DNA from: a bacterium 1XD42-76
Lineage (GTDB): Bacteria; Bacillota; Clostridia; Lachnospirales; Lachnospiraceae
Direction: 5' to 3'
Assembly: GCA_009917545.1 (NCBI GenBank)
Contig: QZDW01000025.1
Coordinates: forward strand, 1 to 52,116
Length of the DNA stretch: 52,116 nucleotides
The position numbers and the translations under genes are program-made. Positions 24,057 to 36,223 of the stretch are shown piece by piece. A model generated the notes under the pieces. It had not been told where the DNA came from and did not search any database. It saw only the letters and a program-made list of their open reading frames with translations. Positions within the stretch are counted from its first letter, which is position 1; each line of letters begins with the position of its first letter.

Positions 24057-25373
24057 ATGGCTGAAGCACCGAATGAAAAGAAATTCATGAGGGAAACAAT
24101 AGTAAAGCCTCCGGTCAGCAGGGGCCAGATTGCCAGACGGCTTCTGGCGCTTATTCTTTTTGCAGTTATTTTCGGTGTGGTGGCGGCTGTGAGCTTTGTT
24201 GTGTCATGGCCGGTCGCGGAACAGCTTTTCGGTACAGAACCGCCATCGACGGCGATTCCCATTACCATTGAGCGGGACGACGAGCCGGGGAGTTATACTG
24301 CGCCCACGGAGACAATGGAGGAAACGCCTCCGGAACCGTTACAGTCAGAGGCGGTACGGGAGGAAATGGAACAGATGCTGGATGAAGCACTGGAGGAATT
24401 CCCCTGGGAGGATAAGCACCTGGAAGAGCTGAATCAGCTGATTGTGAAGGCAGGACAGGCGGCAGATAAGAGTATTGTTACGGTTTCCTCCGTCAGACAG
24501 CAGACAGACTGGTTCGATAATCCGGTCGAGAGCATGGGACAGTACGCCGGAGTGATTCTGGCAGTGAATGAAAACGAGGTCGTGATCCTGACAATGGAAG
24601 CGGCCCTTGAAGGAGCGGACGAGCTGAGGGTTATTTTTGGTGACGGCGGCATAGCGTCCGGTGAGGTCAAACAGCGCGATACGGTGGCCGGCCTGGCGGC
24701 GATCCGTGTCAACACCGCAGAGCTTGGCGGGGGTACAAAGAGCTGGATTGAAGCGATCGAGCTGGGGAATTCTTATACAACCAGAGCCGGTGACATGGTC
24801 GTTGCGGTGGGAAGCCCGGCCGGGTGGGTTCACTCGGTGAAATACGGCAGGCTTTCCTATGTGGCAAAAGGCGTTCAGATTCCTGACGGGCAGACGCGCG
24901 TTCTGTATGCGGATTTTGATTGTTATACAGAGAATGGAACGTTCCTTTTAAATATGAACGGCCAGCTCCTTGGGTGGGCATCCGTGCGCTACCAGGAGGA
25001 GACCCCGGACGGCGTGACAGCGTTGACCGCTATTTCCGAGTATAAGGGCATGCTGCAGAAGCTGAGCAACGGGATTGAGATGCCATATTTTGGAATCATG
25101 GCTCAGGAGGTAAGCGGTGCCATGCAGGAACAGGGGGTTCCCGAGGGAATCTATATTACGGAATCTATCGCGGATGGACCGGCTTATAGTGCAGGCATCC
25201 AGAATGGAGATATCATAACCCGCATTCAGACGGACGATATCGTATCAATTCGTGATTTCCAGGTATGCCTGGAAAATGTACAGAGCGGAGAGAATGTAAC
25301 GGTAGTGGTTCAGAGAAAAGGGATTGATGAATATAAAGAAATAGAATACAGTGTGACGATCGGAGCCAGGTAA
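24057..25373 (+). CDS. HtrA/DegP-like membrane-anchored protein lacking the catalytic triad (pseudoprotease)
   Basis: This 438-residue protein has an N-terminal cytoplasmic tail, one membrane helix (~residues 27-52, LLALILFAVIFGVVAAVSFVVS), an acidic Pro/Glu linker, a chymotrypsin-like domain (~130-330) and a C-terminal PDZ domain (~335-435; YFGIMAQEVS, IADGPAYSAGIQNGDIITRI). The layout is that of Gram-positive HtrA. The catalytic positions are changed: ILTNNHV has become ILTMEAAL (His lost), DLAVLKV has become GLAAIRV (Asp lost) and GNSGGPL has become ENGTFLL (Ser lost). It is therefore probably an inactive scaffold, adaptor or peptide sensor on the outer face of the membrane. It is monocistronic with its own promoter. 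The stop codon lies in a perfect GAGCCAGG/CCTGGCTC hairpin (25363-25385). Confidence 0.85.
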   Translation: MAEAPNEKKFMRETIVKPPVSRGQIARRLLALILFAVIFGVVAAVSFVVSWPVAEQLFGTEPPSTAIPITIERDDEPGSYTAPTETMEETPPEPLQSEAVREEMEQMLDEALEEFPWEDKHLEELNQLIVKAGQAADKSIVTVSSVRQQTDWFDNPVESMGQYAGVILAVNENEVVILTMEAALEGADELRVIFGDGGIASGEVKQRDTVAGLAAIRVNTAELGGGTKSWIEAIELGNSYTTRAGDMVVAVGSPAGWVHSVKYGRLSYVAKGVQIPDGQTRVLYADFDCYTENGTFLLNMNGQLLGWASVRYQEETPDGVTALTAISEYKGMLQKLSNGIEMPYFGIMAQEVSGAMQEQGVPEGIYITESIADGPAYSAGIQNGDIITRIQTDDIVSIRDFQVCLENVQSGENVTVVVQRKGIDEYKEIEYSVTIGAR

Positions 25374-25429
25374 GATGCCTGGCTCAGCGCTTCAAGGGGA
25401 GAGTATGGGACTGTGTTCAGGTGCCTGGA

Positions 25430-25475
25430 GCTTTCATTCATGGCAGTACGCCTGTTTGTGGACGTAGGAAGGCAG
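25430..25475 (+). repeat. Degenerate half-copy of the 107-bp repeat
   Basis: AGCTTTCATTCATGGCAGTA and GACGTAGGAAGG match the second hairpin half of the 107-bp element with several changes. Similar weaker remnants occur near 23840-23875 and 26660-26700, each just upstream of a gene and each ending near GTATGAAGG or ACATGAAGG. Confidence 0.45.
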
Positions 25476-25522
25476 CTGTGTGGGCACTTGAAACACAGGT
25501 TTTATGCAGAAGGGAGAAAAGG

Positions 25523-26467
25523 ATGAAATTTATTGAGACGTTTCGCGAAGGGATGCATATTTCGGAGGTGTTTCTGTGCAAGACAAAGCAGATTGCACTG
25601 ACGAAAAACGGGAAGGAATACGGCTCATTATGCCTGCAGGATAAAACAGGAACTGTGGACGCGAAAATCTGGGAGCTTGCTTCCCCCGGAATCGGGGAAT
25701 TTGAGGCAATGGATTATGTGCGGGTAGACGCGGATGTAACGGTATTTCAGAGCGCATATCAGCTCAATATAAAGCGCATCCGCAAGGCGGACGACCGGGA
25801 ATATAATCCGGCTGATTACCTTCCGGTCACAACAAAGGATGTGCAGGCAATGCAGCATGAGCTGGTACAATTTATTACCTCCATCCATAATGAATATTTA
25901 CGGAAGCTGGCAGCAGGATTCTTCATGAATGATGCCGCATTTATGAAGGTATTCTGCGCGCATTCCGCGGCGAAAAGCGTCCATCATGGTTTCGTGGGAG
26001 GGCTGTTGGAGCATACACTCAGTGTGGTGAAGTTGTGTGAATATTTCTGCAAACAGTATCCGATCTTAAACCGCGATCTGCTGCTCACTGCCGCTATGTT
26101 CCATGATATCGGAAAGACGAGAGAACTGGCCCCGTTCCCGGAAAATGATTATACGGATGAGGGGCAGTTAATCGGGCATATCATCATCGGCGCACAGATG
26201 GTCGAAGAGCGGATCGTTGCGATGCAGGGCTTTCCTAAGAAACTGGAGAGTGAGCTGATCCACTGTATCCTGGCACATCATGGCGAGCTGGAATACGGCT
26301 CCCCCAAAAAGCCGGCGCTGATTGAAGCACTGGCCTTAAATCTTGCGGATAATGCCGACGCGAAGTTAGAGACAATGACGGAGATCATTAAGGGGGCCGG
26401 GGATAATAAAGGATGGCTTGGATACAACCGCTTTATGGAGAGTAACATCCGTAGAACAGGGGAATAG
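25523..26467 (+). CDS. yhaM: 3'-5' exoribonuclease YhaM-type (OB fold plus HD domain)
   Basis: This 314-residue cytoplasmic protein has an N-terminal OB fold (~residues 12-90, SLCLQDKTGTVDAKIWE, FQSAYQLNIKRIR) that binds single strands, then an HD phosphohydrolase domain with HHGFVGGLLEHTLSVV, MFHDIGKTREL and CILAHHGELEYGSPK metal ligands. YhaM homologues trim RNA or DNA 3' ends. ATG 25523 (MKFIETFREGM) has AGGGAGAAAAGG immediately upstream and matches the family start; an in-frame upstream extension is not family-like. Length is normal. Confidence 0.9.
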   Translation: MKFIETFREGMHISEVFLCKTKQIALTKNGKEYGSLCLQDKTGTVDAKIWELASPGIGEFEAMDYVRVDADVTVFQSAYQLNIKRIRKADDREYNPADYLPVTTKDVQAMQHELVQFITSIHNEYLRKLAAGFFMNDAAFMKVFCAHSAAKSVHHGFVGGLLEHTLSVVKLCEYFCKQYPILNRDLLLTAAMFHDIGKTRELAPFPENDYTDEGQLIGHIIIGAQMVEERIVAMQGFPKKLESELIHCILAHHGELEYGSPKKPALIEALALNLADNADAKLETMTEIIKGAGDNKGWLGYNRFMESNIRRTGE

Positions 26468-26714
26468 ATGCGTCAAGGGGACACTGCAAAATCTTGGCTT
26501 TGTATAATATCTGACATAGAAGTTCAGAGATATCGGATCTGATATTGTAAAAGCCCTGATGGATACGGGAGCCCTTTAAACCTTTATACGCCTGCGGGCG
26601 AGCGGGCCATCGGAGAGACAGGGACGAATCAGGTATCCCGAATGTGGCTGAAAGATTTTGATTCGCAGTGGTGTGCGAAGCTGCAGGTACATGAAGGCTT
26701 ATAGGAGAATTTGC

Positions 26715-28127
26715 ATGAAAAAGAATGACAGGCTGGTTTTAACCATCGAGGATCTGGGAGAGGACGGAGTCGGGATCGGGAGGCTGGACGGCTATATCTG
26801 GTTTGTAAAGGATGCGCTGATTGGGGATATGGTTGAGGCATCCGTCATGAAAATGAAGAAAAATTATGGCTTTGCCCGTCTGGTACAGATTCTGAAACCG
26901 GCTCCCGGACGTGTGAAAGCCAGATGTCCGGTGGCAAGAGCCTGCGGGGGATGCCAGCTGCAGGAGCTTTCCTATGAGGAACAGCTGCATTTTAAGGAGC
27001 GGAAAGTCTGTAATCATCTGAAACGTATTGGCGGTGTGGGAGGACTGCTTCTGCCTGAAGAGGCGGCTCTGGCTGATGAGACGCCTGACGCCATTGTCAT
27101 GGAACCGATTATCAGGATGGAGGAGCCGTGGCGTTACCGCAACAAGGCGCAGTATCCGATCGGTCATACAAAGGACGGGAGACTTACAGCCGGCTTCTAT
27201 GCAGGCAGAACCCATGCGCTGATCCCTCTGCCGGAAGGTGGATGCCTGCTCAGCAGTGAGGAAGATCAGGGACTGTTAAAAGTGATACTGGATTTTATGC
27301 AGGAATATGGCATTCAGTCGTATCAGGAAACGGAGCATACCGGGCTTGTCCGGCATGTTCTGCTGAGAAAAGGATTTTACAGCGGGCAGCAGATGGTCTG
27401 CCTGGTAATCAACGGCGAAACGCTCCCGCATGCCGAAGTGCTGAGTGCACGTCTTAAGGGAGCCGGAGTGGCCAGCCTGTCACTGTCCGTCAATATGGAG
27501 CGTACCAATGTGATTATGGGGAAGCACACCATTCACTTATATGGGCCCGGATATATTACAGACAGGATTGGAAAGCTGGAATACCGGGTTTCGCCTGATT
27601 CCTTTTATCAGGTCAATCCCTTGCAGACGAAAAAGCTGTATGAAACTGCGCTGGAATTTGCGGGTCTGACAGGAAACGAAACGGTCTGGGATCTATACTG
27701 TGGAATCGGGACGATTTCTCTGTTTCTGGCCCAAAAGGCACGCATGGTCTATGGCGTGGAGGTGGTTTTGCAGGCGGTCTGGGACGCGCGGGAAAACGCG
27801 CTGCGAAATGGGATTCACAATGCAGAATTTTTCGTCGGCGAGGCGGAGGAGGTGCTGCCGCAGCAGTACGAACAGAACCAGATCCGGGCGGATGTGATTG
27901 TGGTGGATCCGCCCCGTAAGGGCTGCGCCCAGGCCTGTCTGGATACGATTCTTAAAATGGCCCCGGATCGGGTTGTCTATGTAAGCTGTGACTCGGCGAC
28001 ACTGGGTCGGGATGTGAAATATCTTTCTGGTGGTGGATACCGGTTGACGCGGGTACGGACAATAGATATGTTTCCTATGTCGGGGCATGTGGAGACGGTC
28101 GCGCTGCTGACGAAAAAAGCCCAGTAA
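26715..28127 (+). CDS. rlmD: 23S rRNA (uracil-C5)-methyltransferase, TrmA/RlmD (RlmCD) family
   Basis: This 470-residue SAM-dependent enzyme makes m5U in RNA. An N-terminal TRAM domain (~residues 1-60, LTIEDLGEDGVGIGRLDGYIWFVK) is followed by the Fe-S cysteines (CPVARACGGCQ, then a further Cys at KVCNHL), the SAM motif WDLYCGIGTISLFLA, VVDPPRKG and the catalytic nucleophile in VYVSCDSATLGRDV; a DMFPMSGHVETVALL tail completes the family pattern. Gram-positive members usually modify U747 and/or U1939. ATG 26715 has AGGAG 7 nt upstream. It is the last core gene before the restriction island and is followed by a terminator. Confidence 0.92.
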   Translation: MKKNDRLVLTIEDLGEDGVGIGRLDGYIWFVKDALIGDMVEASVMKMKKNYGFARLVQILKPAPGRVKARCPVARACGGCQLQELSYEEQLHFKERKVCNHLKRIGGVGGLLLPEEAALADETPDAIVMEPIIRMEEPWRYRNKAQYPIGHTKDGRLTAGFYAGRTHALIPLPEGGCLLSSEEDQGLLKVILDFMQEYGIQSYQETEHTGLVRHVLLRKGFYSGQQMVCLVINGETLPHAEVLSARLKGAGVASLSLSVNMERTNVIMGKHTIHLYGPGYITDRIGKLEYRVSPDSFYQVNPLQTKKLYETALEFAGLTGNETVWDLYCGIGTISLFLAQKARMVYGVEVVLQAVWDARENALRNGIHNAEFFVGEAEEVLPQQYEQNQIRADVIVVDPPRKGCAQACLDTILKMAPDRVVYVSCDSATLGRDVKYLSGGGYRLTRVRTIDMFPMSGHVETVALLTKKAQ

Positions 28128-28287
28128 ATCAAAGGTTTCTACTGATTTGGGGCAAAAATGGATGTGTGTTTCAGTTTCCGCAGAATGGGTATGAGGGAAT
28201 TGATTTACCCAGGGGGATAGGCTGTGGGGAACGGAAGATATATATTTTGGCGAAAGGATATGTTTTCGCAAAACTGGGAAAAAGAGC

Positions 28288-28326
28288 GGCATTGCATTTT
28301 CTTTAACTGAAGGTGCAATGCCTTTT
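28288..28326 (+). terminator. Intrinsic terminator closing the core region before the RM island
   Basis: GGCATTGCA (28288-28296) and TGCAATGCC (28314-28322) form a perfect 9-bp stem with a 17-nt loop, followed by TTTT. It lies 160 bp after the methyltransferase stop. Confidence 0.75.
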
Positions 28327-28383
28327 CGTTGTAAATTATGGTTTATCTGAAGAAAAATTTGTATTTTAAAATGTATTCTTGAA

Positions 28384-28412
28384 TTGAAAAATTCACTTTT
28401 GCGTGATATGCT
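28384..28412 (+). promoter_or_regulatory. Promoter of the restriction-modification operon
   Basis: TTGAAA, a 17-bp spacer and TATGCT, ending ~38 bp before the XRE gene. The surrounding DNA is clearly AT-richer than the region to the left. Confidence 0.65.
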
Positions 28413-28449
28413 TTTCTTATATTTTCTGGCAGAAAAACGGAGGTGCGAC

Positions 28450-28677
28450 ATGGCGGCCAGCTATAAGAAATTATTCCATTTATTGATAGAGAAAAACATG
28501 ACGAATGCGCAGTTACAGCAGGAAGCGGGTTTTTCCGCAAATATTATCACACGATTGAAACGAGGCGGGTATATTTCCCTTGAAAGTGTGGAAAGCATTT
28601 GCCGTGTCCTGAATTGTGGCGTGGACGATATTCTGGAATTTATACCGGAGGATAACGGAGGGAAAGAGAATGGTTGA
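28450..28677 (+). CDS. Small XRE-type helix-turn-helix regulator of the type I RM operon
   Basis: This 75-residue protein is essentially one HTH domain ([52 protein letters not shown]). GGAGG lies 7 nt before ATG 28450. Its end overlaps hsdM by 8 bp, so it is co-translated with the methylase. By analogy with restriction-modification C-proteins it probably tunes the operon from the promoter just upstream, keeping methylation ahead of restriction after transfer; this is inference. The sequence is full length for the family. Confidence 0.88.
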   Translation: MAASYKKLFHLLIEKNMTNAQLQQEAGFSANIITRLKRGGYISLESVESICRVLNCGVDDILEFIPEDNGGKENG

Positions 28678-30232
28678 TACCAAAAAGGAACAGGAACGTG
28701 ACGAACTGCACCGTGCCATATGGGCAATTGCAGATGAATTGAGGGGAGCAGTTGACGGATGGGATTTTAAGAATTATGTTCTTGGAACGATGTTCTATCG
28801 ATATATTTCTGAAAATTTGTGTAATTACATAAACAGCGGAGAGGCAGATGCAGGGAACTCTGATTTTGACTTTGCAAAAATGCCGGACGAGGATGCAGAA
28901 GAAGCTCGTGACGGACTGGTAGAGGAAAAAGGCTTTTTCATTTTGCCGAGCGAATTATTCTGCAACGTTCGTGCCAATGCTGCGAGTGACGAAAACCTAA
29001 ATGAAACATTGGAGCGAGTGTTCCGCCATATTGAAGAATCTGCGAAAGGCAGCGAGGCAGAGAACGATTTTGCTGGATTGTTCGATGATTATGATGTGAA
29101 CAGCAATAAATTGGGTTCTACGGTTGCCAAGCGTAATGAGAAACTGGTCAAACTGTTAAATGGCGTGGGCGAAATGAACCTCGGAGATGTGAAAGACCAC
29201 TCCATTGATGCTTTTGGTGATGCGTATGAATACCTCATGACAATGTATGCGTCCAATGCCGGAAAGTCCGGTGGAGAATTTTTTACTCCGGCAGATGTGT
29301 CAGAATTGCTCACAAGACTTGGAACTGTGGGGAAAACAGAGATTAATAAAGTATACGATCCGGCCTGTGGTTCTGGTTCGCTGCTTTTGAAGGCTGAGAA
29401 AATTCTTGGGAAAGATGGCATCCGCAACGGTTTCTATGGACAGGAAATTAACATTACGACTTACAATCTGTGCCGAATTAATATGTTCTTGCATGATGTG
29501 GGATTTGATAAATTCAATATTGCCTGTGAAGATACGCTCATCAGTCCGCAGCATTGGGATGACGAGCCATTTGAACTGATTGTTTCAAATCCGCCCTATT
29601 CGATCAAATGGGCGGGAGACGATAATCCGCTGTTGATTAATGATCCTCGTTTTGCTCCTGCCGGAGTTCTGGCGCCAAAAAGTAAGGCAGATATGGCATT
29701 TATCATGCACAGTCTTTCATGGCTTGCGTCTAATGGAACGGCTGCAATTGTATGTTTTCCGGGTATTATGTATCGCGGCGGTGCAGAACAGAAAATCCGA
29801 AAATATTTGATCGATAACAACTATGTGGACTGTGTGATTCAGTTGCCGAGTAATCTGTTCTTTGGAACATCTATTGCTACTTGTATCATGGTAATGAAGA
29901 AAAATAAGGCAGATAACAAAACGTTGTTTATTGATGCAACAAGGGAGTGCGTTAAGGTTACGAATAATAATAAGCTGACGCCTGCGAATATAGACCGTAT
30001 TGCAGATGTGTTTGCAAAGCGTGAGGAAGTAGAGTATTTTGCACATCTGGCAAGTTATGAGGAAGTGTCCGGCAATGATTATAATTTATCTGTGTCTACA
30101 TATGTTGAGGCTGAGGATACCAGAGAGAAAATTGATATTGTGAAGCTGAATGCGGAAATTAAAGAAATAGTGGCGCGTGAGCAGATGCTTCGGGATGAGA
30201 TTGATAAGATTATTGCAGAAATTGAGGTGTAA
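28670..30232 (+). CDS. hsdM: Type I restriction-modification methyltransferase subunit HsdM
   Basis: This 520-residue adenine-N6 methyltransferase subunit has an N-terminal helical HsdM_N domain (~residues 10-150), then the SAM-binding block with [14 protein letters not shown] and [15 protein letters not shown], and the catalytic NPPY in [14 protein letters not shown]-terminal coiled region (~460-520) docks HsdS. ATG 28670 has GGAGGG 7 nt upstream. All motifs look intact, so modification should work. It is the second gene of the operon, followed by a decayed gene and then hsdS. It resembles the EcoR124 (type IC) group, in keeping with the TAEL repeats in HsdS. Confidence 0.95.
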   Translation: MVDTKKEQERDELHRAIWAIADELRGAVDGWDFKNYVLGTMFYRYISENLCNYINSGEADAGNSDFDFAKMPDEDAEEARDGLVEEKGFFILPSELFCNVRANAASDENLNETLERVFRHIEESAKGSEAENDFAGLFDDYDVNSNKLGSTVAKRNEKLVKLLNGVGEMNLGDVKDHSIDAFGDAYEYLMTMYASNAGKSGGEFFTPADVSELLTRLGTVGKTEINKVYDPACGSGSLLLKAEKILGKDGIRNGFYGQEINITTYNLCRINMFLHDVGFDKFNIACEDTLISPQHWDDEPFELIVSNPPYSIKWAGDDNPLLINDPRFAPAGVLAPKSKADMAFIMHSLSWLASNGTAAIVCFPGIMYRGGAEQKIRKYLIDNNYVDCVIQLPSNLFFGTSIATCIMVMKKNKADNKTLFIDATRECVKVTNNNKLTPANIDRIADVFAKREEVEYFAHLASYEEVSGNDYNLSVSTYVEAEDTREKIDIVKLNAEIKEIVAREQMLRDEIDKIIAEIEV

Positions 30233-30263
30233 CGTTATAGTAAAAATCGAAAAAGGAAGACCT

Positions 30264-30908
30264 TTGCCACGACATACTAAACTTGATTATGATGAATGTT
30301 ATGCCAAAATTATATTAGAAAAGTTTTCCCTGCAAAATATCAGGATTTGCAAATTTCTGATCACCCTGATTTAAGGACAAAGGATGGAAATATTGGAATT
30401 GAAGTTACTTCTGCAATTCCACAAGAAGAACAGGAGGGGTTAGCACTTGCTTGTGAAATTTCATACATTGATAAAGAAAATCAGGAGAAGAGAATTGCCT
30501 ACTTAAAGAAAAAAGGTTATGAATACACAAAGTATGTAATGTCGCATCCATCCAGAAGTTATGGGTGGATAGGTCTCAATTATCCCGATATTGAAAAAAC
30601 ATTTTGTAGAGATTTTATTCATGCGGTAGAAGAGAAAATAAACAGTGGAAATTATGATTTGCTACCCGAATAGGATTTGTTCGTGCAATCGGAGTTGTAT
30701 ATTGAAGAATGGATGCAGCAGAAACTGACAGACAAATTGTGTCAGCTATCCACACAATAATATAATTATAAGTTTATTTATCTTTTTGCTTTAAATGGAT
30801 TGTTTGTATTTGATGCATCAACTCAAACGTACAGCATGAAAGAAACAGGAGAAAAGCTGTGGGGATTAGGAACTGCGGCGCGCGATATGGTAGAAAAAGG
30901 TGAGATAA

Positions 30909-30922
<14 letters not shown>
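30264..30922 (+). pseudogene. Decayed unidentified gene between hsdM and hsdS
   Basis: Three pieces read as one ~215-codon protein if repaired. From a TTG start (30264, AGGAAG 4 nt upstream) the frame PRHTKLDYDECYAKIILEKF breaks at ~30320 through one missing T in a T-run. It continues as PAKYQDLQISDHPDLRT...IGIEVTSA...NYDLLPE, hits TAG 30671, resumes as DLFVQSELYIEEWMQQKL, hits TAA 30764, then runs YLFALNGLFVFDAS...LWGLGTAARDMVEKGEI to TGA 30922, overlapping hsdS by 14 bp. The overlap and ribosome spacing show it was once an operon member. The 'GIEVTSA' core is faintly reminiscent of nuclease-fold E-x-T strands, but I do not recognise the family. The first break alone could be a sequencing error; the two in-frame stops could not be explained by an indel. 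Confidence 0.72.
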
Positions 30923-32783
<1,861 letters not shown>

Positions 32784-32795
32784 GGGGGCGAGATT

Positions 32796-35700
32796 GTGCC
32801 GTACTTTAATATTGTAGCGGAGACATCGGAAAATACGGTAGTCACAGAATATGAGCCAGTCAAGAAGCGCTCTGACAGCTATCAGAGTGAAGCTGCACTG
32901 GAACAGGAATTTATCCGCCTGCTGTGCGAGCAGGGATATGAGTATCTGCCTGTTCACACAGAGAAGGCTCTAGTTGCTAATCTCCGTAAAAAATTAGAAG
33001 AACTGAATAAGTATCAGTTTTCTGATACGGAGTGGGAAGATTTTTTTAAAAATACCATTGCTAATCCCAACGAGCATATTGTGGAAAAGACGCGCACCAT
33101 ACAAGAGGATCATGTAAAAGTATTAAAGCGTGATAGCGGGGAAACTAAGAATATTACACTGATTGATAAAACAAACATTCATAATAACAGATTGCAGGTT
33201 ATCAATCAGTACAAGGTGAATGCTGCCAAAGGCAGCAACGAGGGCAGCCTGGGCTGGGTGGTCAGCAAACAAGACGGCACAAAGCGCGACAATCGTTATG
33301 ATGTTACGGTTCTGGTCAACGGTCTGCCTCTCGTGCATATTGAATTGAAACGAAGAGGTGTTGCTATTCGTGAGGCATTTAACCAGATTGACCGCTATCA
33401 GAGAGAGTCTTTCTGGGCAGGATGCGGACTGTATGAGTACATTCAGCTCTTTGTCATTTCCAATGGTACGAATACAAAATACTATTCTAACAGTACCAGA
33501 CAGAACGCGGAAAAGGAGCATGAGAAAAGAGGATCAAGTAAGACGAAAACAAGCAATAGCTTTGAATTTACCTGCTTCTGGGCGGACGCCAACAATCGTG
33601 TGATTCCTGATCTTATTGATTTTACGAAGACGTTTTTTGCAAGGCATACGATTCTGAATATCCTCACAAAATACTGTATTTTTACTTCTGAAGATATGCT
33701 GATGGTTATGCGTCCATACCAGATCACGGCAACGGAGCGTATTCTGAACCGCATTGAGATCGCAAATAATTATAGAAAATATGGAAGTGTGGAAGGCGGT
33801 GGATATATCTGGCACACGACTGGTTCAGGCAAGACGCTGACTTCATTTAAAACCGCAAGGCTTGCTTCGAAACTGCCATATATCGATAAGGTGCTGTTTG
33901 TGGTTGACCGTAAGGATCTGGACTACCAGACCATGAAGGAATATGACCGCTTTGAAAAGGGAGCGGCCAACAGCAATACCTCTACTGCCATACTGAAACG
34001 CCAGTTGGAAAATCCAGACGCGCATATCATTATTACTACCATTCAGAAGCTGGCAATTTTTATTAAGAAGAATCCGGGGCATGAAGTGTACGCAAAACAC
34101 ATCGTCATTATTTTTGACGAGTGCCATCGCAGCCAGTTTGGAGATATGCACACAGCTATTGTAAAGAATTTCAAGAAATATCACCTGTTTGGATTTACGG
34201 GAACTCCGATTTTTTCCGTAAATTCCGGCAGAGCGAAGAATCTGGAGCTTTTTACGACAGGGCAGACCTTTGGCGATCAGCTGCATAGTTACACGATCGT
34301 GGATGCAATCAATGATAAGAATGTCCTTCCGTTCCGGGTAGATTATATTAAGACGATGGACACGGATGAAGAAATCACAGACGAGATGGTATGGGACATT
34401 AACCGGGAGAAGGTTATGATGGCTCCCGAGCGCATCCGCATTGTGACGCAGTACATACTGGAACATTTTGACCAGAAAACTTATCGTGGAGATAAAACAT
34501 ACATCTACAATACGCTGACCAATATCGAAGAGGTGGCAACGGCTAAGCGTGATGAAGAGGTGGAGGAAATCAAGCGAAAGCAGCGCATTAGCGGGTTTAA
34601 TTCTATCTTTGCAGTATCGAGCGTACCGATGGCAAAGTTATATTATCAGGAGTTTAAGAAGCAGATGACGGCGGATCCAACAAAGAAGCTGCGTGTCGCA
34701 ACGATTTTCAGTTATGGAGCAAATGAGGAAGAAGCGGATGGTATTCTGGATGAAGAAAATTCAGAGGACACCTCTGCGCTTGACCAGCCGTCCAGAGAGT
34801 TTCTGGAAGAAGCTATTAAGGATTATAATGAAATGTTCCATACGAACTACGATACTTCCAGCGATAAATTCCAGAATTATTATAAAGATGTATCACTCCG
34901 AATGAAAAATAAAGAACTGGATATTCTGATTGTTGTCAATATGTTTCTTACAGGTTTTGATGCCACTACTATGAATACCTTGTGGGTGGACAAGAATCTG
35001 AAGATGCATGGACTGATACAGGCATTTTCCCGTACCAACCGTATCCTCAATTCCATCAAGACATTTGGCAATATCGTATGTTTTCGCAACCTGCAAAAGC
35101 GTGTAGACAGTGCAATTTCCCTGTTCGGGGATAAGAATGCCGGGGGAATTATTCTTCTGCAGAGTTTCAAGGACTACTATTACGGGTATGAGTCTGTGGA
35201 TGGAAAACGAATGCCGGGTTATGTGGATTTGATGGAGGAGTTGAAACATAAGTTTCCATTATCCGAACCGCAGATTGTTGGTGAGCAAAAACAGAAAGAC
35301 TTCATTGCCCTGTTTGGTGCGATTCTTCGTATGCGGAACTTGCTGCTGTCCTTTGATGATTTCAAAGGAAATGAATTGGTCTCAGAGCGTGATCTGCAAG
35401 ATTACCTCGGACGTTATCAGGATTTACGGGATGAATGGAAACAGAAACGGCAGGAAAGTACGGATATCACAGATGATGTCGTATTTGAGATTGAATTGAT
35501 ACGGCAGATAGAAATCAACATTGACTATATTCTCATGCTTGTAAAAAAGTACCATGATACCCACTGCGAGGATAAGGAAGTGCTGATTACCATCCATAAA
35601 GCGATTGATGCCAGTCCGGAACTGCGCAGTAAGAAACAGCTCATTGAAAACTTTATTGCAGGAATCAACGACGTGGATGATGTTATGAATGAATGGCACA

Positions 35701-36059
35701 ACTATGTGGTGGAGCAGAGGGCGCATGACCTTGATGAAATTATAGCGGAGGAAAAACTGAAACCGGAAGATACCCGCAAATTTATGGAGAATGCGTTTCG
35801 GGATGGGGAGATAAAAACATCCGGAACAGACATTGACAAGCTGATGCCGCCGATTTCGAGATTTGGCGGTGGCGGGAGAGCCAAAAAGAAACAGGGCGTC
35901 ATTGATAAGTTAAAGACACTTTTTGAGAAATATTTTGGTATTGGCGGTCCGGCATCTTTTGTCGGACAGGAACATAAGGTGATTACTTATGATCTCGACA
36001 GACAGGAACCGTTGTCGATGGTGGCAGAACCGAAAACGGCATATGGGGAAAAATCATAA
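32796..36059 (+). CDS. hsdR: Type I restriction endonuclease/translocase subunit HsdR
   Basis: This 1087-residue motor-nuclease cuts unmethylated DNA after ATP-driven translocation. The PD-(D/E)xK nuclease lies near residues 165-190 (DVTVLVNGLPLVHIELKRRG), Walker A is IWHTTGSGKTLTS (~345), the DEAD-like box is VIIFDECHRSQFG (~445), then FGFTGTPIF and superfamily-2 motifs V-VI (VNMFLTGFDAT, QAFSRTNRI). A C-terminal helical domain (~830-1080) binds the HsdM/S core. All key residues look intact. The start is GTG 32796 with AAGGGGG 8-9 nt upstream and a 12-bp gap after hsdS. It is the last gene of the RM operon. Confidence 0.95.
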   Translation: MPYFNIVAETSENTVVTEYEPVKKRSDSYQSEAALEQEFIRLLCEQGYEYLPVHTEKALVANLRKKLEELNKYQFSDTEWEDFFKNTIANPNEHIVEKTRTIQEDHVKVLKRDSGETKNITLIDKTNIHNNRLQVINQYKVNAAKGSNEGSLGWVVSKQDGTKRDNRYDVTVLVNGLPLVHIELKRRGVAIREAFNQIDRYQRESFWAGCGLYEYIQLFVISNGTNTKYYSNSTRQNAEKEHEKRGSSKTKTSNSFEFTCFWADANNRVIPDLIDFTKTFFARHTILNILTKYCIFTSEDMLMVMRPYQITATERILNRIEIANNYRKYGSVEGGGYIWHTTGSGKTLTSFKTARLASKLPYIDKVLFVVDRKDLDYQTMKEYDRFEKGAANSNTSTAILKRQLENPDAHIIITTIQKLAIFIKKNPGHEVYAKHIVIIFDECHRSQFGDMHTAIVKNFKKYHLFGFTGTPIFSVNSGRAKNLELFTTGQTFGDQLHSYTIVDAINDKNVLPFRVDYIKTMDTDEEITDEMVWDINREKVMMAPERIRIVTQYILEHFDQKTYRGDKTYIYNTLTNIEEVATAKRDEEVEEIKRKQRISGFNSIFAVSSVPMAKLYYQEFKKQMTADPTKKLRVATIFSYGANEEEADGILDEENSEDTSALDQPSREFLEEAIKDYNEMFHTNYDTSSDKFQNYYKDVSLRMKNKELDILIVVNMFLTGFDATTMNTLWVDKNLKMHGLIQAFSRTNRILNSIKTFGNIVCFRNLQKRVDSAISLFGDKNAGGIILLQSFKDYYYGYESVDGKRMPGYVDLMEELKHKFPLSEPQIVGEQKQKDFIALFGAILRMRNLLLSFDDFKGNELVSERDLQDYLGRYQDLRDEWKQKRQESTDITDDVVFEIELIRQIEINIDYILMLVKKYHDTHCEDKEVLITIHKAIDASPELRSKKQLIENFIAGINDVDDVMNEWHNYVVEQRAHDLDEIIAEEKLKPEDTRKFMENAFRDGEIKTSGTDIDKLMPPISRFGGGGRAKKKQGVIDKLKTLFEKYFGIGGPASFVGQEHKVITYDLDRQEPLSMVAEPKTAYGEKS

Positions 36060-36223
36060 GGAAATGCTGTATTGTGCCAGAATGTTCAGAAATAAGAAAC
36101 GAATGTCTATGGCACTGGAAAATAAGACAAATTTTGCAGTGCCGTTACAGTGCCAATACAATGCCATTTTTGATCGCTTTTATCCTGAAATGTGTTATAC
36201 TGTTTGGGGAGATGTGATAGACG

